The notes under the pieces were generated by a model, which was not told the origin of the DNA, searched no databases, and was given only the letters and a program-made list of their open reading frames with translations. Below are positions 45,290 to 52,911 of a DNA stretch of 64,000 bases, piece after piece. Numbering within the stretch: position 1 is the first letter of the stretch; the number at the start of each line of letters is the position of its first letter. Location of the stretch: the NCBI GenBank assembly GCA_036006425.1, contig DASYPQ010000014.1:1-64000 (forward strand). The letters are read 5' to 3'. Origin of the DNA: DASYPQ01 sp036006425. Lineage in GTDB: Bacteria > Planctomycetota > UBA1135 > GCA-002686595. The position numbers and the translations under genes are program-made.

Positions 45290-48200
45290 GTGACGACCCC
45301 GGAAGCTCCCCAGACACCCGCCCCTGCTCCCCCGAAGCGGCGCGGGTGCTTCGGCCTCGCGGCGAAGACGGTCCTCGGGTGCTGCGCCTTCGCCGTCGGC
45401 GCGATCGTGGTCGTGGTCCTCCTCCTGCCGACGCTGTGCGGTGGACTCGCGAAGTCGATGGTCGAGCAGTCGTTCGCGAGCATGTTCCGCGGCACGCTCG
45501 CGGTGAAGGAGATTTCCCTCGCCTGGAACGGGCCGCAGAAGGTCACCGAGGCCGTGCTGTACGACCCGGAGAAGCACGAGGTCGCGCGCGTCACGATGGA
45601 GCTGCCGTCGCTGCTCGCGGTGATGCGCTGGAAGGGACCCTGGAAGCTGCGCGTCGACGCGGACGCGGATCTCGTCGCCGACGATCAGGGCGTCGTCAAC
45701 CTCCAGCGCGCTCTCGCGCCGCGGGAGCCGGAGAAGACGACCAAGCACACGAAGCACGAGGACGCGACGTCGGACCCGCTCGGGATGATCTCGACGCTCG
45801 ACGCGGAGGTCGTGATCGCGAGCCGGCACCTCTCGTGGTCCGACGCGGACACGCGCCGGGCGGGGAAGCCGTTCGAGATCCGCGATTTCACCGCGACGCT
45901 GCGCGCGAAGCCGGGACAGCCGCTGACGATCCACGCGCAGGGACAGGTCGCGTCGCAGACCCCGGGTGCGCTGGAGATCGACGCGACGCTGCACGGACCG
46001 CTCGAGAGCGGCAAGGCGTGGCCGTTCGGCGACGTCGACGCGAACGTGCGCATCGAGGGATTCTCGACGCCGATGATCGACGGCATCGCGGGCCTCGGCG
46101 GGAAGCTCACCGAGGTCCTCGGTCCGCAGTTCGATCTCAAGGTCCGCGCCGCCGGCGTGACGCCGCAGAAGGGCGACGTCGAGCTCGCGTTCTCGTCGCC
46201 GCGGTCGAGCCTGGACTTCGCGGGCAAGTTCGAAGGCGGTCTGCTGCGCGCGCGCGACGGCCAGCCGGTGAAGCTCTCCGTCGGCGTTCCGCGCGGATTC
46301 GTGACGGATTGGGTCGCGACGAAGCTGCCGGCGGGCGTGAGGGTGACGTGGGAGGAGACGGCCAAGCCCTGGACCGTCTCGATCACCGACCTCGAGCTCC
46401 CGATCCCGGACGCGAGCGCGCTCGACATGAAGGGGCTCGCGAAGTCGTTCGAGCACCTGCGCTGCGGCATCGACGTCGATCTGCCCGCGCGGATCCTGCT
46501 CGAGAGCGCGTCGCCGTCCGGCGCGTCCGTCAAGACCGGCATCGAGAGCCCGACGGCGCACGTCGCGATCTCCCCGGGCACGCCCGCGGTGCTCGCGTTC
46601 CGGACAAAGCTCGTCGGCTGGGCGGAGTCCGGCATCGCGCTCGATGCGCAGGTCGCCGATCCGTGGCGCGCGCTCGGCGAGGGAAAGATCCCGGTCGTGC
46701 AGGCGACGGCGAGCGCCAAGGTTCCGACGGCGGCGATCGACGCGGTCCTCGGACCGTCGGGGCCCGGGCTCTCGAGGCTCGGGCAGCGCCTCGAGCTCGA
46801 CCTCGTCGCGAAGGACGCGAGCCCGGACTCGGGCGGCTTCGACCTCGCCGTGAAGCTCGAAGGCGACAAGGCGAAGGCGATCGACGTGCGCGCGAAGGGC
46901 ACGTTCGAGTCGGGACGCATCGTCTGCGCGGGGCCCGAAGGAGTCGCGATCGACGTCGATCCGGCGGCGCTCGCGCCGTTCCTGCCGCCGACCGTGCGCA
47001 TGAGCCCGAGCGGCGCGCCGATCCGGATCCGCGTCGCCGATCTCGTCGCTCCGCTCGCGGACCCTCTCGGGAAGGACCTCGCGTTCGGGTTCACGTGCAC
47101 CACCGGGAGCACCGGGATCACGGTCGGATCGCTCACGCTGATCGGCTTGGACGTCGCGGCGAAGCTCGCCGCCGCCGACCTCGACGTGCGGCTCGACGCG
47201 GCCGCGGATCCGTCCGGCGAGAGCAAGATCCACCTCACCGCGAAGCTGCACGAACCGCTGCGTCTGCTCGAGTTCCCCGCGAAGGGCGTGAACGCCGTGA
47301 ACGCCGAGCTCGCGATTCAGAAGCTGCCGCCGACCGCGCTCGACATGCTCGCGGCCGCGCTGCCACCTGGAGCCAAGGTCTCGATCGGCGGCGCGATCCA
47401 GGTCTCCGTGCACGACTTCATGTGCGCGCCGCTCCCGGGAGCGAAACCCGACGCGAAGGCGATGCTCGCGGCCGTCGTTGGCAAGGTCACGACCCGGCTC
47501 GACTCGGTCGGGTACGCGGACGAGCACACGCGCGCGGCGAAGGTCGACGTCCTGCTGCGCGAGATCAAGTGCACCGCGCAGCTCGAGGCCGGGAAGCCGC
47601 TCTCGACGACGATGGAAGCCGTGATCGACGCCGGCCCGGGCGGCCACGCCGGCCTGCTCCGCGTCGGGAGCACGATCGCCGATCCGTCCGCCTACCTCGG
47701 CGACGGGAAGGCGCCGTTCCCGCGCGTGACTGCGAACATCATCGACCTCGAGTTCTCCACCGCGCTCCTCGACGCGCTGTCAGGACGTCCAGGAGTCGTC
47801 TCCGGTCTCGTCGGGGCGACGGCCCATCTCGACGTCCACTGCGAGGTCGCGAGCGCGGACTCGGGCACGTTCACGGCGACGCTGAAGTCACCTCTGACGA
47901 GCGTCGGTGTAGCGGCGAAGCTCGACCAGGGGATGATCACGTCGATCGATCAGCCGACCGTCGACGTCAGCTCGACGCTGTCCCAGGCGTGGCTCGACCA
48001 GCAGATCGGCGCCCTCCTGCCCGCTGGCGCGAAGCTCTCCATCGCGGAAGGCTCCGGTCCGATCCGGTTGACCGTGAAGGACGTCCGCGTGCCGCTGCCG
48101 CAGGGCCCGATCACCGCCGACGCGTTCGCCGCGATTTCGGCACACGTCTCCGCGAGCGCTCCGGACCTCGCGTACTCCGACGCGAAGACCGCCGCGGCCG

Positions 48201-49240
48201 GCGGACCCGCCGTCCTGCGCGGCATCGCGCTCGACGCCGACGTCGCGCCGGGGAAGCCGCCCGCGCTGAAGCTCGCGGCGAAGATCGAGAGCACGCCGCC
48301 GGGCGAGATCTCCGCGACCGTGCGCGCCCTCGATCCGATGGCGAACCTCGCCGCCGAGAAGGGCCTCGAGCACTTCCACATCGCCGCCGACGTCACCGCG
48401 AAGTCCGTCCCGACCGGGCTCCTCGACGCGCTCGCTGCCCAGGGCGGGATGCTCGTCGAGATGCTCGGGCCGCGCCTCGACGCCGCGGTGCACAGCGACT
48501 CGATCAGCAAGTCCGACGGCTCGTTCACCGCGTCGCTCGATTCCGAGAAGGCGAGCGTCCACTGCGACCACGGCTCGATGAAGGACGGCGTGCTCCAGCT
48601 CGAGAAGAGCAAGGGCAAGACCGAGGCGCTGCTCGCCCACGCGCCGCTGACTCCGCTCTTCTCCGAGCGCGTTGTCGGCAAGCTCGTGCCGGCGATGGTG
48701 CACCTCGAGAAGCCGGAGGGCGCCGACGCCGTGATGCTCGCGGTCGAGGACTTGAAGATGCCGCTCGACGCGGATCTCTCGAAGCTCGACGCGCTCGTGC
48801 GCCTGAACCTCGGCGAAGTGAGCTACCGCCTCCTGCCCGGTCTCGCGACCGTGCTCGGGAAGAGCGACGCGACGACCGTGAAGCTCCCCGAGCTCAGGAT
48901 CCCGATCGAGAAGGGCGTCGCGCGCTACGACAGCCTGCCGATCCGGATCGGCGGCAAGGACTGCATCTTCAAGGGCACGTTCAGCCTCGTCGACCAGACG
49001 TTCAAGCTCGACACGCAGCTCCCGCTGTCGGTTCTCGGCAAGGGCGTCAACGGGAAGCTCGACGGCCTCCGCGGCGTGCTCGACCCGAACACGATGGTGC
49101 CGATCGAGGTGCGCGGGACGTGGAAGAGCCCGAAGATCGGAATCGGCGACGAGTTCCTGAAGAAGGTCGCGGAGGACGCGCTCAAGAAGGAGGGCGGGAA
49201 CCTGCTCGACGGCCTGCTGAAGAAGAAGAAGAAGGATTGA
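45290..49240 (+). CDS. giant AsmA/DUF748-like membrane-anchored protein
   Basis: 1316 residues from a GTG start. One membrane helix (about 24-48) follows a Pro-rich cytoplasmic tail, so nearly all of the protein is periplasmic. The remainder is beta-rich and built from at least four similar modules of about 200-250 residues. Each has a GP...L(D) turn, a sheet with GxF or GxxxL positions, and an (I/V)xDLxxP end (for example ITDLELPIPDAS, VEDLKMPLDADL). AsmA-like proteins of this size bridge the periplasm and move lipids to the outer membrane. The C-terminal DGLLKKKKKD is highly charged. An odd Lys/His/Thr insertion occurs at residues 149-157. The gene converges with cyaY across an 85-bp palindrome. 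Confidence 0.75.
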   Translation: MTTPEAPQTPAPAPPKRRGCFGLAAKTVLGCCAFAVGAIVVVVLLLPTLCGGLAKSMVEQSFASMFRGTLAVKEISLAWNGPQKVTEAVLYDPEKHEVARVTMELPSLLAVMRWKGPWKLRVDADADLVADDQGVVNLQRALAPREPEKTTKHTKHEDATSDPLGMISTLDAEVVIASRHLSWSDADTRRAGKPFEIRDFTATLRAKPGQPLTIHAQGQVASQTPGALEIDATLHGPLESGKAWPFGDVDANVRIEGFSTPMIDGIAGLGGKLTEVLGPQFDLKVRAAGVTPQKGDVELAFSSPRSSLDFAGKFEGGLLRARDGQPVKLSVGVPRGFVTDWVATKLPAGVRVTWEETAKPWTVSITDLELPIPDASALDMKGLAKSFEHLRCGIDVDLPARILLESASPSGASVKTGIESPTAHVAISPGTPAVLAFRTKLVGWAESGIALDAQVADPWRALGEGKIPVVQATASAKVPTAAIDAVLGPSGPGLSRLGQRLELDLVAKDASPDSGGFDLAVKLEGDKAKAIDVRAKGTFESGRIVCAGPEGVAIDVDPAALAPFLPPTVRMSPSGAPIRIRVADLVAPLADPLGKDLAFGFTCTTGSTGITVGSLTLIGLDVAAKLAAADLDVRLDAAADPSGESKIHLTAKLHEPLRLLEFPAKGVNAVNAELAIQKLPPTALDMLAAALPPGAKVSIGGAIQVSVHDFMCAPLPGAKPDAKAMLAAVVGKVTTRLDSVGYADEHTRAAKVDVLLREIKCTAQLEAGKPLSTTMEAVIDAGPGGHAGLLRVGSTIADPSAYLGDGKAPFPRVTANIIDLEFSTALLDALSGRPGVVSGLVGATAHLDVHCEVASADSGTFTATLKSPLTSVGVAAKLDQGMITSIDQPTVDVSSTLSQAWLDQQIGALLPAGAKLSIAEGSGPIRLTVKDVRVPLPQGPITADAFAAISAHVSASAPDLAYSDAKTAAAGGPAVLRGIALDADVAPGKPPALKLAAKIESTPPGEISATVRALDPMANLAAEKGLEHFHIAADVTAKSVPTGLLDALAAQGGMLVEMLGPRLDAAVHSDSISKSDGSFTASLDSEKASVHCDHGSMKDGVLQLEKSKGKTEALLAHAPLTPLFSERVVGKLVPAMVHLEKPEGADAVMLAVEDLKMPLDADLSKLDALVRLNLGEVSYRLLPGLATVLGKSDATTVKLPELRIPIEKGVARYDSLPIRIGGKDCIFKGTFSLVDQTFKLDTQLPLSVLGKGVNGKLDGLRGVLDPNTMVPIEVRGTWKSPKIGIGDEFLKKVAEDALKKEGGNLLDGLLKKKKKD
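45734..45760 (+). repeat. in-frame KTTKHTKHE segment (candidate dispersed repeat unit)
   Basis: Residues 149-157 of the AsmA-like protein read KTTKHTKHE, encoded by alternating ACG/AAG/CAC codons. Similar TTKxTKxE and HEGHEGHE strings occur at odd places in Planctomycetota and Verrucomicrobia proteins, where they mark a short intergenic repeat. The segment breaks the even composition of the protein. This is a suggestion from pattern memory. Confidence 0.3.
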
Positions 49241-49324
49241 GTACGGAGCCAGAGCAGATTCTCAACGATTTCGGCCGGGCACTGCCCGGCCGAAATCGTT
49301 GAGAATCTGCTCTGGCTCCGTACT
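49240..49324. repeat. 85-bp perfect palindrome between two convergent genes
   Basis: Bases 49240-49281 are the exact reverse complement of 49283-49324, giving 42-bp arms with a single central base. The palindrome begins at the last base of the TGA stop of the AsmA-like gene and ends inside the TAG stop of cyaY. It would form a very stable hairpin in either RNA and can end transcription from both sides. The arms are far longer than in an ordinary terminator and have no T-run. A mobile REP/MITE-like palindrome that inserted between the genes is therefore also possible. Confidence 0.9.
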
Positions 49325-49643
49325 ACAGCGCGACCGGCTTCCCGACTTTCGCCGAGATCGCCTCCGCGATCTGTCCGAAGAGCTCGCGCCCGCCCTTGTC
49401 GTCGATCCACGCGTTGCGCGCGGCGTCCCAGTCGTAGTGCCAAGCACGCGCGCCGGCAGCGAACCACATCTGGTTCGCCGCGGTCTGGCGGTTCAGGACG
49501 TAGCGCGCGCGGTCGGGGAACTCGATCGTGACGACGCCGTCGGCCGTCGCGTAGTCGACTTCGTCGGGATCGAAGGGCTCGAGGGCGCGGACGAGGCGCT
49601 CGAGGCAGGCGTCGGAGAGGCGGGTGTACTCCTGGCGGTCCAT
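49323..49643 (-). CDS. cyaY: frataxin-like iron-binding protein CyaY
   Basis: 106 residues, the same length as the E. coli protein. The first helix is acidic (Glu5, Asp11, Glu15, Glu22, Asp25, Asp27, Glu28, Asp30). The sheet has the family motifs GVVTIEF, YVLNRQTAANQMWFAA, AWHYDWD and WIDDKGGRELF. Frataxins bind Fe(II) and modulate or supply iron to Fe-S assembly and other iron enzymes. The ATG overlaps the TGA of the DUF2063 gene by one base (TGATG), so it is translationally coupled to a RiPP-modifying operon. Its TAG stop sits at the edge of the palindrome. Iron supply to the neighbouring DUF692 enzyme is an inference from position. Confidence 0.88.
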   Translation of the reverse strand: MDRQEYTRLSDACLERLVRALEPFDPDEVDYATADGVVTIEFPDRARYVLNRQTAANQMWFAAGARAWHYDWDAARNAWIDDKGGRELFGQIAEAISAKVGKPVAL

Positions 49644-50461
49644 CAGCGCTCCACGGCGGTGAAGAGGCCTTCGGTCGCCCACTCGCGGAACCAGCGGTGG
49701 ACCTCGGACTGCAACTCGCCGACGTCCCCGGAGAAGGACGCGGCGCCGCCGGCCAGCGCCTCGCTCAGCTTGCGCCCGGCTGCGAGCGCCGCCAGCACGG
49801 CGTGCATCGGCTCCGTCACGTCCATCCGCCACACCGTCCATTCCTTGCGGTACACGGCGACCCACGTCTTCGCGCGGCCGAGCGACGGCAGCTCCTTGTC
49901 CTGCCTGCACGCCGTCACGATCGCGTTGGCGCGGTGCGCGAGCGCCAGCAGGCGCAGCGAGCTCGTCAACCGGATGCGGCCCGTCTCCCACGCCGCCGGC
50001 GGGACCAGCGCGAGATCCGCGGGCGAGAGCGGCGGCGCGACCTCCGCGTCGAAGCTTTCCGAGATCGCGCGTTCGACCCGCGCGACGTCCGCGAGCATCG
50101 CGCGCCGCGGGATCTTCACGGGACCGTCGAGGAAGTCGGGCAGCCTGCGGCCGAGCACGTTGAGCGAGTAGTGGCGCGACGGGAACTTCGTCAGGTACTC
50201 GCGCGCGAGGCGCTCGAACGCCTTCGGCCCGGCGAGCTTCACGACCGCCGGGTAGTCCTCCGCGAGGCACTCGTGCAGGCGCAGCGCGTACATCTCGCTG
50301 TAGATCGCGACGCGTTCCTCGGGCGCGAGGTGACGCGAGGGGAGGATCACCTCCTGCGCCGGCCGTCCGGGCTTCTTCCCTTCGTGCGGCCGGACGATCT
50401 CGCCCTGGAACCAACGCTCCAGCGCCGGGAGCGCCGGCGTCTCAGCCGACCGGCGCGACAT
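49643..50461 (-). CDS. DUF2063 partner protein (BufC/HvfC-like)
   Basis: 272 residues. The N-terminal half carries the DUF2063 pattern: SRHLAPEERVAIYSEMYALRLHECLAEDYPAVVKLAG, followed by FERLAREYLTKFPSRHYSLNVLG. Such proteins are partners of DUF692 enzymes in bufferin, Hvf and related peptide pathways, where they bind the precursor and enzyme. The C-terminal half is mixed helix and sheet (TWVAVYRKEWTVWRMDV). The ATG at 50461 lies 20 bases inside the DUF692 gene, and the stop overlaps the cyaY start. The three genes are thus one translation-coupled unit. Confidence 0.88.
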   Translation of the reverse strand: MSRRSAETPALPALERWFQGEIVRPHEGKKPGRPAQEVILPSRHLAPEERVAIYSEMYALRLHECLAEDYPAVVKLAGPKAFERLAREYLTKFPSRHYSLNVLGRRLPDFLDGPVKIPRRAMLADVARVERAISESFDAEVAPPLSPADLALVPPAAWETGRIRLTSSLRLLALAHRANAIVTACRQDKELPSLGRAKTWVAVYRKEWTVWRMDVTEPMHAVLAALAAGRKLSEALAGGAASFSGDVGELQSEVHRWFREWATEGLFTAVER

Positions 50462-51320
50462 CGCGACGCTTCCTCCCGAGCACCTTCTCGAGGCGCTTCT
50501 TCGCCTTCAGCGCCTCCGCGTGCACCACGCCGAACGCCGGGATGTTCTCGTCCCACTCGTACAAGGTCGATCGTCCGCCCGAGAGCTCGCACGCGCGCTC
50601 GTACAGCTTCCACACCGCCTCGATCGCGTGATCGGAGTGCGTGTCGATGATGTGCGTGCCCTTGTTCGTGTGTCCCGCGAGGTGGTAGTAGGCGACGCGC
50701 TCGGGCGGAATCCCTTCGACGTACTCGAAGGGATCGAAGGCGTGGTTGAACGAGCTCACGTAGACGTTGTTCACGTCGAGCAGCAGGCCGCAATCGGCTT
50801 CCTCCGCGAGACGCGCGAGGAACTCCCACTCGGTCATCGAGGAGCTCTTGAACTCGACGTAGGAGGACGGGTTCTCGAGGACGAGCGGTCGCTCGAGCAC
50901 GTCCTGCACGATCTTCACGCGCTCGATGCAGTGCGCGAGGCAGTCCTCGCTGTACGGCAGCGGCAGGAGATCGTGCACGTTGCGTCCCGCGACGCCGCAC
51001 CAGCACAGGTGATCGGAGATCCAGCGCGCGTTCACGCGGGCGGCCAGCGCCTTGAGCTTCGCAAGGTACGCGCGGTCGACGGGATCGACGGTGCCGATCG
51101 ACAGCGAGACGCCGTGCATCACGATCGGATAGCGCTCGGCGACCTGGTCGAGGACCCACATCGGCCTTCCGCCCGTGTCCATGAAGTTCTCGGACACGAT
51201 CTCGAACCAGTCGACCTTCGGCTTCTTCTCGAGCACGTGCCCGAAGTGGACCGTGCGCAGCCCGACGCCGAAGCCGAGGTTCGGCTCGTCGAAGCGCGTC
51301 CGTCCGGAGCGAGGAGACAT
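50442..51320 (-). CDS. DUF692 multinuclear non-haem iron oxidative enzyme (MNIO; BufB/MbnB-like)
   Basis: 292 residues forming a TIM barrel of the DUF692 family. Conserved features are GFGVGLRTVHFGHVLE, WFEIVSENFMDTGG, PIVMHGVSLSIG, ISDHLCWCG, LPLPYSEDCLAHCIER, LENPSSYVEF, LLLDVNNVYVSSFNH, YYHLAGH and DTHSDH. The Glu, His and Asp residues in these motifs are those that hold the two or three iron ions in MbnB, TglH and related enzymes. MNIOs use oxygen to convert Cys in peptides into rings or thioamides, or to remove carbon. A precursor with 12 regularly spaced Cys lies just upstream. TACGAT is seven bases before the ATG, so this gene has its own leaderless promoter. Confidence 0.93.
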   Translation of the reverse strand: MSPRSGRTRFDEPNLGFGVGLRTVHFGHVLEKKPKVDWFEIVSENFMDTGGRPMWVLDQVAERYPIVMHGVSLSIGTVDPVDRAYLAKLKALAARVNARWISDHLCWCGVAGRNVHDLLPLPYSEDCLAHCIERVKIVQDVLERPLVLENPSSYVEFKSSSMTEWEFLARLAEEADCGLLLDVNNVYVSSFNHAFDPFEYVEGIPPERVAYYHLAGHTNKGTHIIDTHSDHAIEAVWKLYERACELSGGRSTLYEWDENIPAFGVVHAEALKAKKRLEKVLGRKRRDVAPVG

Positions 51321-51327
51321 CGTGAGA

Positions 51328-51333
51328 ATCGTA
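51328..51333 (-). promoter_or_regulatory. putative -10 box (TACGAT) of the DUF692-DUF2063-cyaY unit
   Basis: On the minus strand TACGAT is followed by seven bases and then the ATG at 51320. It would allow the enzymes to be transcribed apart from the precursor. Confidence 0.5.
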
Positions 51334-51364
51334 GCGTCGATCGCGAGCGGGCGCGGGAGAGAGC

Positions 51365-51403
51365 GGGCGGACCGTCCCCGGACGCGCCGGGAGCGATCCG
51401 CCC
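51365..51403 (-). terminator. hairpin between precursor and enzyme genes (attenuator-like)
   Basis: GGGCGGA (51365-51371) and TCCGCCC (51397-51403) can pair to give a stem of seven bases or more around a GC-rich loop. It lies 33 bases after the precursor stop and before the enzyme promoter. No T-run follows on the minus strand. It may limit read-through or protect the precursor mRNA 3' end. Confidence 0.4.
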
Positions 51404-51435
51404 GATTTCCATCGGCCCGCGAGGCCGACGCGTTC

Positions 51436-51804
51436 CTAGTGCTTGACCGGGACCGCGCAGCCGCCGTGGCCCTTGCACGAGTTCTTGCCCGCGCAGCCGT
51501 TGTCGCCCGTCGAGCAGCCGCCCATGCCCTTGCAGGAGTTGGCGCCCTTGCACCCGTGGTGCTCGGCCGTCGCGCAACCGCCCTTGCCCTTGCAGGAGTT
51601 CTTGCCGGCGCAGCCGTTGTCGCCGGACTTGCAGGCGCCCATGCCCTTGCACGCGTTCATGCCCTTGCAGGCGTGCTTCGCGGGCGAAGCCGTCGCGTTC
51701 GCCGTGTTGTCGGAATGGCTCTTACAGCCCCCGGCGAGCGGCGCGCCCGCGACGAGAGCGGCGATCGCGGCGGCCATCAATGCGTTCTTTTCCTTGAGAC
51801 CCAT
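51436..51804 (-). CDS. secreted Cys-rich RiPP precursor (bufferin-like), four Cys triads
   Basis: 122 residues. A signal peptide covers about residues 1-26 (hydrophobic 8-24). Cys27 follows a GG pair that is only a partial lipobox, so lipidation is uncertain. Residues 46-116 hold 12 Cys in four triads with exact C-x5-C-x5-C spacing: 46/52/58, 65/71/77, 85/91/97 and 104/110/116. Units resemble CKGxNSCKGxGGC alternating with CAGKNSCKGxGGC. The gene lies directly upstream of a DUF692 enzyme, as bufferin precursors do. The mature peptide is thus expected to bind metal, perhaps copper or zinc, in the periplasm. GAGGAA before the ATG is a good ribosome binding site, unlike the leaderless genes nearby. 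Confidence 0.82.
   Translation of the reverse strand: MGLKEKNALMAAAIAALVAGAPLAGGCKSHSDNTANATASPAKHACKGMNACKGMGACKSGDNGCAGKNSCKGKGGCATAEHHGCKGANSCKGMGGCSTGDNGCAGKNSCKGHGGCAVPVKH
51457..51669 (-). repeat. tandem 19-20-codon repeats encoding the Cys triads
   Basis: Four consecutive units of 57-60 bases encode residues 46-116 of the precursor. Units 1 and 3 resemble each other, and 2 and 4 are nearly identical, so the array probably arose by duplication of a two-unit block of 39 residues. Confidence 0.85.
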
Positions 51805-51919
51805 GATTCCTCTTCGAAGTGGAAGGTGTGAGGGAAGAGAGGGTGCGGTCTGCGCCGCGCCCGAACGGGGGAGGTTACGAAAGGGAGGGGGGGAGTTGGA
51901 CTCAAGAGATCGGGGAAAA

Positions 51920-52783
51920 CTACTCCAGCCCGAGCTCGGTCACCCCGCGTTCGTCGAATCCCAGCATGTGCCCGATCTCGTGGAACACGGTCACGCGGAT
52001 CTGCTCGATGAGCTCCGCGTGCGTCCGGCAGGCGCGCTCGAGGTTGCGCTGGAACAGGAAGATCCTCGGCGGGAGTGCACCCGTTTCGTATTCGCTGCGT
52101 TCGAGCTCCGAGGCGCCGGCGAAGAGGCCGAGCATGTCGGGCGGGGTCTCGGCGGGATCGCTCGTGTCGACCATCCAGACGGCGGGCACCGGCTCGACGG
52201 CGATCTCGCAGCGTTCGAGGGCGGTCTTCGTCTCGGGGGGGAGCGACTCGACAGCCTCCGCGACGAGTTCCTCGAACACCTGCGGCGAGAAGCGCGGGAT
52301 CGGGATGCCGTCGGGCTCGAGCGCCAGCGACTCCTCGAGCAGCTGGTCCGCGAGGTCGAAGTCGCCGTCGAGCTCCGCGCACAACGCGAGCCGCGCGAGC
52401 GCGGCGGGGCTCTTCTCGATCTCGATCAGCTTCACGAGCGTCTCGCGCGCCTCCTCGATGCGCCATTCGGCGAGCAGGAGCTCGACGCGCGCCCAGAGAT
52501 AGTCGGGGTGGTCCTCGATCTCGGCGATCTCGCTCGTGCGTGTGAGGAGTCGGCGCGCGGCCTGGAGCTCGCCGAGCTGCGTGCGCGCGAGCGCTTCGGG
52601 GATCCAGCGCTCGGGCCAGTCCGGGTCGAGCTGGAGGAGCTCCTCGAGCGCCTTCTGCGGCTCGCCCGCGTCGAGCGCTTCCCAGGCGTGGTCGAGGGAG
52701 GCTTCCTCGGGACCCGGCTCGACTTCCGCGCCGTACTCCTCGTCCCAGCTCTGCTCGGCGCTCGATTCGGGGTGCTCGCTCAT
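51920..52783 (-). CDS. TPR-like protein with C-terminal zincin metallopeptidase domain
   Basis: 287 residues from the ATG at 52783. The first 165 residues contain several helical pairs with TPR character (AWEALDAGEPQKALEELLQLDPDWPERWIPEAL). The C-terminal 110 residues match the small zincin family PF06262 (metallopeptidase family protein), ending with HEIGH at 268-272 and a downstream Asp-Glu that could be the third ligand (GFDER). No signal peptide is present. The protein probably acts in the cytoplasm on unknown substrates. Its 3' end lies 116 bases before the start of the Cys-rich precursor gene on the same strand, so it might be an upstream operon member, but a functional link is not shown. 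Confidence 0.8.
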   Translation of the reverse strand: MSEHPESSAEQSWDEEYGAEVEPGPEEASLDHAWEALDAGEPQKALEELLQLDPDWPERWIPEALARTQLGELQAARRLLTRTSEIAEIEDHPDYLWARVELLLAEWRIEEARETLVKLIEIEKSPAALARLALCAELDGDFDLADQLLEESLALEPDGIPIPRFSPQVFEELVAEAVESLPPETKTALERCEIAVEPVPAVWMVDTSDPAETPPDMLGLFAGASELERSEYETGALPPRIFLFQRNLERACRTHAELIEQIRVTVFHEIGHMLGFDERGVTELGLE

Positions 52784-52911
52784 CTTGCAGTCCGCGATGC
52801 GGGGCGAAGATTGTGGCCGCACGCGACGGTGGATTCCAGTTGCGTCCGCGCGCGCGCACCGATTCCGCCGGAATCTCCGGTAACCGTCTCCGCTGCGCGG
52901 AGGTCCGCGCG

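Noticed and set aside
49262..49447. 61-residue minus-strand open frame running into the palindrome
   Set aside because: It overlaps cyaY out of frame, is Arg/Ser-rich and has no family match.
51457..51669. Repeated DNA that might look like a CRISPR or minisatellite array
   Set aside because: The units are contiguous 57-60-base codon repeats within the Cys-rich precursor gene, with no spacers and no cas genes nearby.
51724..51804. Firm lipoprotein call for the Cys-rich precursor
   Set aside because: Cys27 is preceded by Ala-Gly-Gly and Leu is at -4 instead of -3, so the lipobox is imperfect. A type I signal peptide fits as well.
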